In this document: positions 16,598 through 25,245 of the stretch, one piece after another | How the letters are laid out: every line of letters starts with the position of its first letter | Position numbering within the stretch: position 1 is the stretch's first letter | Origin: Shewanella seohaensis | GTDB lineage: Bacteria; Pseudomonadota; Gammaproteobacteria; Enterobacterales; Shewanellaceae | Direction of reading: 5' to 3' | Assembly (NCBI RefSeq): GCF_025449215.1 | Contig: NZ_CP104900.1 | Location: forward strand, 1,550,001-1,614,000 | Length of the DNA stretch: 64,000 nucleotides | The notes under the pieces: generated by a model | What the model saw: the letters and a program-made list of their open reading frames with translations, nothing else | Databases searched by the model: none | What the model was told of the DNA's origin: nothing | Translations under genes and position numbers: made by a program

Positions 16598-18685
16598 ATG
16601 AAAAAGAAGCCGTTAGTTATCGCCGTTGCGATCGCATTAACGACTACGGCGCTAAGTTTTACGTTAGCGGCTGAAGAAGGTGTGACTGCTCAGCGAAAGG
16701 AAAAAAAGCCAGGAGTAGTCGAGACTGAGTTTGATGAAGTATTAGTAAGCGCGACACGCTTGAGTGAAAAAGTCTCCCAAACGAGTCGCAGTGTCGCCGT
16801 TGTGAGTGAAGAACAACTCAATGTGGCTCAGGCATCATCGGTTGCTGAAGCATTAAAGAATGAGGCCAACATCACTTTAACCAATGGACCGAGAGCGACG
16901 TCTCAAGGGGTTGAGATCCGTGGCTTAAGCGGCGATCGCGTATTACAAACCATTGATGGCGCAAGACAGAATACCAGTTCAGGTCACCGTGGTTCTTACT
17001 TTATGGATCCTGAATTACTCAAATCGATAGAGGTGATTCGCGGTCCTGCCAGTAGCCTCTGGGGCAGTGGTGCCATCGGTGGTGTGGTGGCGCAGAATAC
17101 TAAATCGGCTCAAGACTTCTTAGCCCCTAACGAAACCTTCGGTGGCTATCTAAAGCAAGGCTATGACACCAATGGCGATCGCACTAAAACCAGCGCCGCC
17201 GTGTATGGCCAACAAGATACTATTGATTGGTTAATCAATGGATCTTACTTCGACTCCAATAATATCAATACGGGGAATGACGAAACCTTAGCGAACAGTG
17301 CTTCTTTGGGGAGCAACGGTTTGGCTAAGTTTGGATGGCAAGCCGATGAGGCTTCACGCTTAGAGTTATCGGCAAGAGTTGGCAAGATTAATGAACTCGT
17401 GCCGAGTAATCCTTCCGCCGCGGTGAGCAGTTCGGTGCCTTTAGTGCGCCGTAAAACGGACGATCAAAACGTCACCCTTAATTACAGCTTGGCGCCGGCA
17501 AATAATCCGTATTTGGACACAAAAGTCCAAGTCTATTGGAATAGCACGGATTATGACGAAGACAGGGTGACCAAAGGTCAATTCGATAGCACCGAATACC
17601 GCACCATTGGGATTAATCTCAACAACAGTTCGCAGTTGGGTAACACTAAGTTGACCTATGGTGTCGATGGTTATCGCGATACCCTTAAAACCGTTAGAGA
17701 CGACAAAGGCCAAGTGGGGCAACGCCCAGGGGGTATTGATGGTGAGACCACTGTGTGGGGCGCCTTTACCCGTGCTGATATTCAATTGTCGCAAACCGTC
17801 AATCTCGACGCCGCCTTACGTTACGACAGCTTTAAAAACGAGAGTCACAACCTCAATGCTTCTGCGGATGACAATGAGTTATCGCCTTCGCTGGGCTTGA
17901 GTTGGCAGGCTCAGCCGTGGCTGACCTTAAGTGCCCGTTACGATCAGGCTTTCCGTGCACCGACGGTAGAGGAAATGTTTTCTACCGGAACCCATTATTG
18001 CATTCCACCGATCCCAGGGTTTTTACCCCAAGGTCTGTGTAATACCTTTGCGACGAATCCCAACTTAAAGTCTGAAGTCGCCCGCAATAAAGAACTGAAA
18101 GCCGATTTTCGTTTCAACGACTTAGCCGGTGATGATGAGCTGGCTTTCACCGTAAACATCTTCCGTAACGATGTGGACGATTTTATCGTTCAGCAAGTCT
18201 CCAATCCGTTAATGGGGATCCCAGGATTTGAGCAAACCACCTCATGGAATAACGTGGAAGATGCGCAGTTAACGGGCTTTGAGCTCAGCGGCCGTTATCG
18301 CATTGGTCAAACACGGCTGACGATGAATTACGGTCAGACCCGCGGCGAAGACCGAAAGACTGGTGACTATATCGAAGGTATGCCCGCCAATAAGTTTAAC
18401 GTCGATCTCTCCCAAGGCATTATGGAAGGCGATATGAAACTCGGCACCCGAGTGACCTATGTCGCCAGCCAATCCAATACACCCGAGGGTTATCGCGTGG
18501 CTAAGTATGACGACTACACCCTGTGGGATGTTTACCTCGCCTGGGAGCCTGCTATGGGGGCTATGTCTGGCCTGAGAGTCGATTTCGCCATTGAAAACAT
18601 TGGTGACGAGAAATACCAACAGGCATGGCAGACCCTGTATCAACCTGGCCGCAATATGAAGTTGTCAGCACGTTATATGTTCTAG
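16598..18685 (+). CDS. hugA: HugA, TonB-dependent outer-membrane heme receptor
   Basis: Outer-membrane gated barrel of 695 residues for heme or hemoprotein uptake. It has a signal peptide (ending TLAAEE), a TonB-box region (FDEVLVSATRLSEK), a plug domain (SVAVVSEEQLNVAQASSVAEAL, VEIRGLSGDRVLQTIDGARQ, DPELLKSIEVIRGPASSLWGSGAIGGVV) and a C-terminal barrel ending in an aromatic residue (SARYMF). Barrel motifs typical of heme receptors include YDQAFRAPTVEEMFSTGTHY and NPNLKSEVARNKELKADFRF. Start has a GAGG site. It heads the hugA-hugX-hugZ operon opposite tonB, under the shared Fur box. Confidence 0.94.
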   Translation: MKKKPLVIAVAIALTTTALSFTLAAEEGVTAQRKEKKPGVVETEFDEVLVSATRLSEKVSQTSRSVAVVSEEQLNVAQASSVAEALKNEANITLTNGPRATSQGVEIRGLSGDRVLQTIDGARQNTSSGHRGSYFMDPELLKSIEVIRGPASSLWGSGAIGGVVAQNTKSAQDFLAPNETFGGYLKQGYDTNGDRTKTSAAVYGQQDTIDWLINGSYFDSNNINTGNDETLANSASLGSNGLAKFGWQADEASRLELSARVGKINELVPSNPSAAVSSSVPLVRRKTDDQNVTLNYSLAPANNPYLDTKVQVYWNSTDYDEDRVTKGQFDSTEYRTIGINLNNSSQLGNTKLTYGVDGYRDTLKTVRDDKGQVGQRPGGIDGETTVWGAFTRADIQLSQTVNLDAALRYDSFKNESHNLNASADDNELSPSLGLSWQAQPWLTLSARYDQAFRAPTVEEMFSTGTHYCIPPIPGFLPQGLCNTFATNPNLKSEVARNKELKADFRFNDLAGDDELAFTVNIFRNDVDDFIVQQVSNPLMGIPGFEQTTSWNNVEDAQLTGFELSGRYRIGQTRLTMNYGQTRGEDRKTGDYIEGMPANKFNVDLSQGIMEGDMKLGTRVTYVASQSNTPEGYRVAKYDDYTLWDVYLAWEPAMGAMSGLRVDFAIENIGDEKYQQAWQTLYQPGRNMKLSARYMF

Positions 18686-18706
18686 GCCCAGCTTTAGGAG
18701 ACGCAA

Positions 18707-19261
18707 ATGACACAAACAATCGACACCGAAATTGCTCACTCGAGCCATAAAATCGATGCCGGCTCGCAGTCAATGTTAAGGCAGCGCTTTGTCAGCCAGC
18801 CCGATTTAATGCCTGCACAACTGGCGAGTGAATTAGGTATTGCCGAGCTTGATGTGGTCGCAGCACTGCCGCAAGCGCAGCGGGTGTTTTTACCTTTAAC
18901 ACAAATCGACGAGCTGCTGCAGAGCTTACCCGAGTGGGGACCTCTGACCACGATAGTGATGCTCTCGGGCAGTGTGTTTGAATTTAAAGGTGATTTCCCT
19001 CAAGGGAAATTTGCCCATGGTTACTACAACCTCTACAGCAAAGGTGATGGCCTTCATGGTCATCTTAAGCTGGATAACATGCGAGCAATCGCCTTAATCA
19101 GCAGACCCTTTAGGGGCAGCGAGAGCCATTCGATTAACTTTTTTGGCCCTCAAGGCGAGGTGGTATTTAAAGTTTATTTAGGACGAGACAAGCAAAGAGT
19201 GCTTTTTCCTGAGCAAGTTCGCCGTTTTAAAACGCTAGCGGGCACCTTTGCCACTCAATAG
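18707..19261 (+). CDS. hugX: HugX, heme utilization protein (HutX/ChuX family)
   Basis: Cytoplasmic heme-carrier protein of 184 residues, a partner of HugZ. Family features are PDLMPAQLASELGIAELDVVAALPQ near the N-terminus (helical), PEWGPLTTIVMLSGSVFEFKGDFPQG in the centre and YYNLYSKGDGLHGHLKLDNMRAIALISRPF, which includes the conserved heme-pocket stretch. The end is VFKVYLGRDKQRVLFPEQVRRFKTL. It starts 21 bases after hugA with a TTAGGAGA ribosome site and is followed by hugZ. Known family members hold heme and pass it to the HutZ-type enzyme. Confidence 0.9.
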   Translation: MTQTIDTEIAHSSHKIDAGSQSMLRQRFVSQPDLMPAQLASELGIAELDVVAALPQAQRVFLPLTQIDELLQSLPEWGPLTTIVMLSGSVFEFKGDFPQGKFAHGYYNLYSKGDGLHGHLKLDNMRAIALISRPFRGSESHSINFFGPQGEVVFKVYLGRDKQRVLFPEQVRRFKTLAGTFATQ

Positions 19262-19291
19262 TCACCGACATAATTTATTAAGGTATCCAAC

Positions 19292-19849
19292 ATGAAGCCT
19301 GAAATCTCCGAGCAAGAACAACGTTTAAGGGACAAACTGTTACCCGAAATTGAGGCCTTTAAACAGCAGCGCCATACTTTGCAACTCGCAACTGTGGATA
19401 CGGATGGGCAACCCAATGCCAGTTACGCGCCATTTGCCTTAGCTGACGATGGGTTTTACATCTTAGTGAGTGACTTAGCCCGCCACGGCCACAACCTTAA
19501 ACAGTCGACCAAAGTGTCTGTGATGCTGGTGGAGGATGAAGCCGAAGCTAAGTCGGTATTCGCCCGTAAACGCCTCACTTTCGATGCAATCGCTCAAGCG
19601 GTTGAACGCGATACGCCCTCGTTTAGCAAAGGAGTCAGCCTGTTATCAAAACGCTTTGGCGACATGTCCGATAACCTCGCGGCACTGATGGACTTTAATC
19701 TGTATAAGTTAGCGCCCCATCAGGGATTGTATGTGAAAGGTTTTGGCCAAGCCTTTAGTCTGACAGGGAGTGAATTACTCGATGTTAACTGGAAGCGTGA
19801 TGGCCACCATGGCACGCCTAAAGCACCCGAAGATATGCAGGTAGCTTAA
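19292..19849 (+). CDS. hugZ: HugZ, heme oxygenase/utilization protein (HutZ/HugZ family)
   Basis: Split-barrel FMN-binding-fold protein of 185 residues that binds and breaks down heme in related organisms. Motifs are LRDKLLPEIEAFKQQRHTLQLATVD, GQPNASYAPFALADDGFYILVSDLARHGHNLK, and the C-terminal MDFNLYKLAPHQGLYVKGFGQAFSL with a His that matches the proximal heme-ligand region of the family. It follows hugX with 30 bases between and ends the operon, just before two hairpins. Confidence 0.9.
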   Translation: MKPEISEQEQRLRDKLLPEIEAFKQQRHTLQLATVDTDGQPNASYAPFALADDGFYILVSDLARHGHNLKQSTKVSVMLVEDEAEAKSVFARKRLTFDAIAQAVERDTPSFSKGVSLLSKRFGDMSDNLAALMDFNLYKLAPHQGLYVKGFGQAFSLTGSELLDVNWKRDGHHGTPKAPEDMQVA

Positions 19850-19885
19850 GTGCCTTTAGCTTAAACATTTGTGTTTTGAAAATCT

Positions 19886-19950
19886 GCGCCTTGAGCTTGA
19901 CCGACTCAAGGCGCCAGCATAAACCCGCTATCTAGGCGGGTTTATTGTTA
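19886..19950 (+). terminator. Double hairpin / terminator after hugZ
   Basis: The first hairpin has a perfect 10-bp stem (GCGCCTTGAG and CTCAAGGCGC, 19886-19914) without a T tract. A second (AAACCCGC and GCGGGTTT, 19921-19943) is followed by a T-rich stretch and is the likely terminator of the hugAXZ transcript. Confidence 0.75.
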
Positions 19951-20115
19951 TATTCCTCAAGGCATTTTTACTTTTACCTTCATCCTTTGTTATTGCCGGA
20001 TTTCAGAGACGCCTTGCTAAACTCACTTTGTTTATCCTTAGGGCATTCGGGTATGCTCTGTTGATGCTCGCATGTGCTAAGGTTGATGGGCACATAAAGA
20101 CTAAGGATATCAATA

Positions 20116-21972
20116 GTGAACAAACCGCTAACTGAGCCTACAGAATTGAGTACACTTCCCCCACGATCATTATCAGAGTCCACTATGCCTCACAACGCTG
20201 CTAATACCTCGATTCGCCAACGGGCGGTATTGCCCTGGATTTGGCAATTTCTTAAGCCCTATCGCCTGCGGGTGGTTGCGGCGATTGTATTTCTTTTGAT
20301 TGGCTCCTTGGCCTGGCTATCCCTCGGGCAGGGCGTGCGGCTGATGGTGGACGAAGGTTTTATTAAGGATAACGCCCAGCGTCTCAATGAAATTATTTTG
20401 TTGGTACTGCTCATCACCGCCGTGAGTGGCACTGCGGTGTTTTGTCGTTTTTATTTGATGACTTGGCTCGGCGAGCGGGTCAGCGCCGATATAAGGCTGA
20501 CGGTTTACAATCAACTGCTGAAGTTGTCTCCAGCCTTCTACGCCAAGGTGCGTACCGGTGAGGTGATTTCGCGCTTTACCGCCGACTCGACTCTGCTGCA
20601 AACCGTGGTCGGCTCGAGTCTCTCGATGGCGCTGCGCTCCGGCGTGACTGTGATCGGTGGGCTGGCGATGATGGGGATCACCAGCGTGAAGATGACGCTG
20701 CTCGTCTTACTGGCCGTGCCTTTGGTGCTGGGGCCTGTCGGTTTCTTTGGCCGAAAAGTGCGAACCTTAGCGCGGGAGAGTCAAGACCGGGTGGCGGATT
20801 TGGGGGCCTATGTGGATGAAACCTTACATGAAATTCACACAGTGCAAGCCTATGGGCATGAGGATAAGGACCGCAGTTTGTTTAATGGTCGTGTTGAAGA
20901 TGTGATGACCGCCGCCAGTGGTCGCATTCGTTACCGCGCCATGTTGATTTCCTCCGTGATGTTTTTAAGTATCGCCGCCATTGCATCTGTGACTTGGGTC
21001 GGCGCCCACGACGTGATGTCGGGTAAAATGACGGGCGGCGAACTGTCGGCCTTTATGTTTTATGCCGTGATGGTGGCTGGCGCCGTTGCCACTATCAGTG
21101 AAGTTGTCGGTGAGATCCAACGCGCCTCGGGCGCCGCCGAACGTTTAATCGAGTTGGCTGAAACTGAGGTCGATATTCCTGCGCCAGTGGTGCCTAAAAC
21201 ACTGCCCACGAAAGTGCGTGGCGAGCTGCAACTACAAGAGCTGAATTTTCATTATCCCGAGCAAACTCAGTTAGTGCTCAGCGACTTAGATCTAACGATA
21301 ACCGCGGGCGAGCGGGTGGCCTTGGTCGGGCCAAGTGGGGCCGGCAAGAGCACGCTATTTCAGTTATTGCAGCGGTTTTATGTGCCGTCTTTGGGCAGCA
21401 TTCATTTGGATGGGATTGATATTGCTGAGCTTTCACCAAAGGATTTGCGGGCGCAGTTTGCGCTTGTGCCGCAGGACTCAGTGATTTTTGCTACTAGTGT
21501 GCTGGAAAATGTGCGCTATGGCCGCGTCGATGCCAGCGAACAGGAGGTGATTGATGCCTGTATTGCAGCCCGTGCCCATGAGTTTATCAGTGAGTTTAGT
21601 GAAGGTTATCAAACCTACTTGGGTGAGCGTGGCGTGCGCTTATCCGGTGGTCAAAAGCAGCGTATCGCCATTGCGAGGGCGATTTTAGCCGACAGGCCTA
21701 TCTTGCTGCTCGATGAGGCGACCAGTGCGCTCGATGCCTTAAGCGAGCAAAAAGTGAAGCAGGCACTCGATGAATTGATGAAGGGGAAAACCACGCTTAT
21801 CATCGCCCATCGCCTCGCCACAGTGATCAATGCGGACCGAATTATCGTGTTCGATAAGGGGCGTATCGTCGCCAGTGGTAAGCATCAAACCCTTTTACAA
21901 ACCAACGCCTTATATCGTGAATTTGCCAGTTTGCAGCTTCTGACGGATGACGTGAGTGCGCTTAGCGAGTAA
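20116..21972 (+). CDS. ABC exporter, fused membrane-ATPase (MsbA/lipid or drug exporter type)
   Basis: Half-transporter of 618 residues that should act as a homodimer. Residues about 50-335 are the six-helix type-1 exporter domain (VVAAIVFLLIGSLAWLSL, MALRSGVTVIGGLAMMGI and others). The ATPase domain has Walker A (LVGPSGAGKSTLFQLL), Q-loop (FALVPQDSVIF), signature (RLSGGQKQRIAIARA), Walker B (PILLLDEATSALD) and H-loop (TLIIAHRLATV). A GTG start at 20116 has an AAGGAT site; an internal ATG at 20185 remains possible and would remove a polar 23-residue extension. It has its own promoter region after the hugZ terminator. Substrate cannot be told from sequence. Confidence 0.87.
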   Translation: MNKPLTEPTELSTLPPRSLSESTMPHNAANTSIRQRAVLPWIWQFLKPYRLRVVAAIVFLLIGSLAWLSLGQGVRLMVDEGFIKDNAQRLNEIILLVLLITAVSGTAVFCRFYLMTWLGERVSADIRLTVYNQLLKLSPAFYAKVRTGEVISRFTADSTLLQTVVGSSLSMALRSGVTVIGGLAMMGITSVKMTLLVLLAVPLVLGPVGFFGRKVRTLARESQDRVADLGAYVDETLHEIHTVQAYGHEDKDRSLFNGRVEDVMTAASGRIRYRAMLISSVMFLSIAAIASVTWVGAHDVMSGKMTGGELSAFMFYAVMVAGAVATISEVVGEIQRASGAAERLIELAETEVDIPAPVVPKTLPTKVRGELQLQELNFHYPEQTQLVLSDLDLTITAGERVALVGPSGAGKSTLFQLLQRFYVPSLGSIHLDGIDIAELSPKDLRAQFALVPQDSVIFATSVLENVRYGRVDASEQEVIDACIAARAHEFISEFSEGYQTYLGERGVRLSGGQKQRIAIARAILADRPILLLDEATSALDALSEQKVKQALDELMKGKTTLIIAHRLATVINADRIIVFDKGRIVASGKHQTLLQTNALYREFASLQLLTDDVSALSE

Positions 21973-21996
21973 GGTTTGGATGGGAATGTAATGCAA

Positions 21997-22034
21997 ACAA
22001 AACCCCAGAGTGTTGCTTTGGGGTTTTGTTTTGG
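21997..22034. terminator. Bidirectional terminator between ABC exporter and fadD
   Basis: A long hairpin (ACAAAACCCCA and TGGGGTTTTGT) is flanked by A-rich and T-rich sequence, so it can stop transcription from both convergent genes. Confidence 0.8.
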
Positions 22035-22073
22035 ATTTAAGACTGCTCGCACATCACTGATGTTTAGCTATGT

Positions 22074-23678
22074 TTAAGCCTGATGTTTCAGTTCTCGGCG
22101 CAGAATTTTACCCACGGTACTCTTAGGTAGCTGCGGCATAAATTCAATCAACTTCGGCAGCTTGTAGGCGGTGAGTTGCTCGCGGCAGAAGTTGATAATG
22201 GAGGTTTTCATTTGATCATGATCTTGGCTGTCATCTTTTAGCACAACAAAGGCTTTGACCGCTTCTCCTGAGTGTTCATCCTTTACACCAACCACGGCAC
22301 ATTCAATGATATTCGGATGGCTGGCGAGCACGTTTTCGACCTCATTCGGATAGACGTTAAAGCCGGAGACAATAATCATATCCTTTTTGCGATCAACGAT
22401 TTGATGGAATCCTTCCTCGTTCAAAATCGCAATATCCCCGGTTTTAAAGAAACCATCGGCAGTCATTACATTGGCCGTTTCTTGGGGATTATTCCAATAA
22501 CCCAGCATCACTTGCGGGCCTCGGGCGGCGAGTTCGCCAGCTTCCCCTTGCGCAACTTCATTGCCGTTTTCATCTAACAGTTTGACCTCAGTGCCGAGAA
22601 CAGGCTTACCGATAGTGCCAATCTTCTGATATCCGGGAGCATTGAGTGAAATCACCGGTGAAGTTTCGGATAATCCATAACCTTCACTGATGGTATTGCC
22701 CGTAGTTTGTTGCCAGATATTGGCTGCGGCCGCGGTGAGTGCCGTACCACCCGAAATAGTGATTTTTAAATGACTGAAATCTAGCGCCTTAAACTCTGGC
22801 TGATGGCACAAAGCGACAAAGAGGGTGTTAAGCCCTGCAAAGCCGGTAAAAGGATATTTCGCCAGTGTCTTGATTAAGCCACTAATATCACGGGGATTGG
22901 GGATCAATACCGAGCAACCACCACATTCAAAATACAGTACTAAGTTCACCATAAAGGCGTAGATATGGTAAATCGGCAGTGGCGCGACAAAAATATCTTC
23001 CCCTTCGCTGATAACGCTGCCGATGCGGGATTTTACCTGCGCCGCATTGGCGAGCATATTACCGTGGGTCAGCATGGCACCCTTGGAGAGGCCCGTTGTG
23101 CCACCGGTATATTGCAGCGCCGCTAAGTCACCTGCGGCAGGGGCTACACGGTTAAAGGGTAGCTCGGACCCTTGTTTTAGCACATGACAGAATTCGACAT
23201 TTTTAAGCCCCGTTTTGGGCTGCACCTGCGGATCGATAAGATCTAACGGGTGAGTGGAAATCACCAATTCAATTGGTGTGGTCGCAACCACTTTAGCAAG
23301 GGTTGGCAACAGATCTGACAGCACTACTAAGGCCTTCGCACCTGAGTCATTAAACTGATGAATAAGCTCTCGCTCCGTGTAGAGCGGGTTAGTGTTGACT
23401 AGGATAAGTCCCGCCCGCAACGCACCATAGGCGGCGATAACGAATTGGGTAATATTGGGTAATTGAATCGCGATCCGATCGCCGGGTTTTAGGTTAGTGT
23501 TATTCTGCAAATAGGCCGCAAAATAGCGTGAATCGCGTTCTATATCATTGAAGCTGCTGGTTTTCCCCAAACAAGCATATGCCGTTTTATCACCAAAGCG
23601 TTGGCTAGTGCGTTCGATTAAGTCTATGAGTGATGAGTATTTGCCAAGTTCGAGTTGTGACTCTTGATCGTATGCCAT
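22074..23678 (-). CDS. fadD: Long-chain fatty-acid-CoA ligase
   Basis: Activates fatty acids to acyl-CoA for beta-oxidation, using ATP. The adenylate-forming enzyme motifs are all present: P-loop ALQYTGGTTGLSKGAMLTH, then EGYGLSETSPVISLN, the FACS signature region FFKTGDIAILNEEGFHQIVDRKKD, and MIIVSGFNVYPNEVENVL, with the C-terminal catalytic Lys in STVGKILRRELKH. Length is 534 residues; similar enzymes are 550-560. It is monocistronic, with a possible PsrA-type site at 23724-23737 upstream. Confidence 0.9.
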   Translation of the reverse strand: MAYDQESQLELGKYSSLIDLIERTSQRFGDKTAYACLGKTSSFNDIERDSRYFAAYLQNNTNLKPGDRIAIQLPNITQFVIAAYGALRAGLILVNTNPLYTERELIHQFNDSGAKALVVLSDLLPTLAKVVATTPIELVISTHPLDLIDPQVQPKTGLKNVEFCHVLKQGSELPFNRVAPAAGDLAALQYTGGTTGLSKGAMLTHGNMLANAAQVKSRIGSVISEGEDIFVAPLPIYHIYAFMVNLVLYFECGGCSVLIPNPRDISGLIKTLAKYPFTGFAGLNTLFVALCHQPEFKALDFSHLKITISGGTALTAAAANIWQQTTGNTISEGYGLSETSPVISLNAPGYQKIGTIGKPVLGTEVKLLDENGNEVAQGEAGELAARGPQVMLGYWNNPQETANVMTADGFFKTGDIAILNEEGFHQIVDRKKDMIIVSGFNVYPNEVENVLASHPNIIECAVVGVKDEHSGEAVKAFVVLKDDSQDHDQMKTSIINFCREQLTAYKLPKLIEFMPQLPKSTVGKILRRELKHQA

Positions 23679-23723
23679 GCCTAACTACCTCAAATAGGTT
23701 TATCGTTGTTATTATTTTAAAAT

Positions 23724-23737
23724 CAAACGAGTGTTTA
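23724..23737. promoter_or_regulatory. Candidate PsrA-type fatty-acid regulator site upstream of fadD
   Basis: CAAAC and GTTTA separated by GAGT resembles the CAAAC-N4-GTTTG arrangement of PsrA operators and lies 46 bases before the fadD start. PsrA controls fatty-acid degradation genes in Shewanella. The second half-site is imperfect. Confidence 0.4.
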
Positions 23738-23914
23738 GATTAGAAGGATTCAACCTGTCAGGTCAACGTTTATCGTTAAATTATTGTAGCAATTTGCACG
23801 GCTATCCAATTGTAAAAATAGAATTTTTACTCTAATGAAGGGCGGTGAACTGCAGTGCAAATTTACTACAGCACACCTGAATTTGAGATGAAAAAGCGAG
23901 GGTTAGCGTCGAAA

Positions 23915-24697
23915 TTAACGGGGAGATTGCTCATCATGGCGTAGGGTGAGCACTTCGTATCCCATAGGGGTGACAAGTATCGTATGTTCTGATTGCGCCG
24001 AGAGTTTTTTATCGCGGGTAACAACCGTCCAACCATCTTTTTTGAGCTTTATCTTTTCAGTGCCCTGATTCACCATGGGCTCAATGGTAAACACCATGCC
24101 CGCTTTGAGCTTAAGGCCTTGATTCGGTTTTCCATAGTGAAGGACTTGCGGCTCTTCATGCATTTCTTGACCTATCCCATGGCCGCAGTAATCCCTGACG
24201 ATGCTATAACCAAAGGATTGCGCATATTGTTGAATCGCATGGCCAATATCGCCTAATGTGGCCCCAGGTTTTACCTGTTTTATCCCCTGCCACATGGCAA
24301 GATAGGTCACATCGGCCAGCTTTTGGGCAGTGGCGGGCGCCTGTGGCATCGCATACATTTTACTGGAGTCGGCAATATAGCCGTCTTTCTCGAGGGTAAT
24401 ATCTAAGTTAATGATATCTGTGCTTTTGATGACCTCAGTCGCTGAGGGCACACCATGGCAGACCACCTCGTTAATGGATGAATTCAACACATATTGATAG
24501 CCATACTGACCCTTACTCGCGGGACGCGATTTTAGCTCATTGACGATAAAGGCTTCGACCGTATCGTTGATATCCATGGTGCTGATGCCTGGGCGGACAT
24601 AGGTATCAAGGATTTGAAATACTTGAGCGAGTAATTGCCCGGCGCGGCGCATCAGTGCAATTTCTTCGGCAGATTTTATCTTCACTTGATTATTCAT
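23915..24697 (-). CDS. map: Methionine aminopeptidase, type I
   Basis: Removes the initiator methionine from new proteins; a two-metal enzyme with the pita-bread fold. All five metal ligands can be placed: Asp in NLDITLEKDGY and Asp in IADSSKMY, His in GHGIGQEMHEEP, Glu in FTIEPMV and Glu in AQSEHTILV; the substrate His is in VCHGVPS. Length is 260 residues. Its start overlaps the end of the ParD-like gene by eight bases, so the two are co-translated. A paired antitoxin-like gene is unlike the housekeeping map gene next to rpsB, so this is probably a second copy. Confidence 0.9.
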   Translation of the reverse strand: MNNQVKIKSAEEIALMRRAGQLLAQVFQILDTYVRPGISTMDINDTVEAFIVNELKSRPASKGQYGYQYVLNSSINEVVCHGVPSATEVIKSTDIINLDITLEKDGYIADSSKMYAMPQAPATAQKLADVTYLAMWQGIKQVKPGATLGDIGHAIQQYAQSFGYSIVRDYCGHGIGQEMHEEPQVLHYGKPNQGLKLKAGMVFTIEPMVNQGTEKIKLKKDGWTVVTRDKKLSAQSEHTILVTPMGYEVLTLRHDEQSPR

Positions 24698-24914
24698 CGG
24701 CCATTTCCTTTACCTGGCTCACGTTGGCTAGGTTCACATCTGCAGATTTCATCAAATCGGCGACTAACTGATTAAAGGAGAGTTGTGGATGCAATTCTGC
24801 CAGCATCCCGATCCTTATCCAGAATTCTGCCTGCGAGTTGATTGAGCGTGACATGACCGAACTGGCTTTTCTCAGCTCATCATGCAGTTCTTCGGAAATT
24901 TTAACTATGCCCAT
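24690..24914 (-). CDS. ParD-like antitoxin-family protein
   Basis: A 74-residue protein that resembles the ParD-like family. It opens GIVKISEELHDELRKASSVMSRSINSQAEFWIRIGMLAEL, a ribbon-helix-helix pattern (strand IVKIS, helices either side of MSRSINSQA), followed by a polar tail. RHH proteins usually bind DNA as dimers and regulate their own promoter. It overlaps the start of map by eight bases. No ParE-type toxin gene is present, so the usual partner position is taken by map. A 10-bp inverted repeat covers its start codon. Confidence 0.8.
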   Translation of the reverse strand: MGIVKISEELHDELRKASSVMSRSINSQAEFWIRIGMLAELHPQLSFNQLVADLMKSADVNLANVSQVKEMADE

Positions 24915-24946
24915 AAATATACTTTATATATGTTTCGTATATTTAT
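24913..24946. promoter_or_regulatory. Inverted repeat over the ParD-like gene start (candidate autoregulatory operator)
   Basis: Perfect 10-bp arms ATAAATATAC (24913-24922) and GTATATTTAT (24937-24946) flank a 14-bp AT-rich spacer. The proximal arm includes the ATG of the ParD-like gene. An RHH protein could bind here, or the RNA could fold and hide the start. Both are inference. Confidence 0.5.
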
Positions 24947-25245
24947 TGTATTCGATCTATATGGCGCTCCGTCAATAATAAATCGACATTGGTTTACCGC
25001 AATGACAGCCGAGCCTCTTTTGAGGCTGTCGCCGTAAGCGCAAGAGAAGTGGTTAGAAGGCTATGGTTTTGCATTGGCATATTTCATGTTTGTGCGGCGC
25101 GAGTTGAGGCTATTTAGCGGATTTAAGGAAACAAGCTGAGTAAAAAGCCCTGCAACCTCTGTTATTCAATGGGCAAGATTCGCGCAAGTGACTAACAGTG
25201 ATGGAGTGTGCTCGCTTATCGGCGAGCACACTGCCGCATGACGCG
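24947..25245. other. Intergenic region upstream of ParD-like/map and downstream of ccoG
   Basis: About 300 bases with no open frame that looks real. It should hold the promoter of the ParD-like/map operon close to 24950. I see no clear terminator hairpin with a T tract for ccoG, and no RNA gene. Confidence 0.5.
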
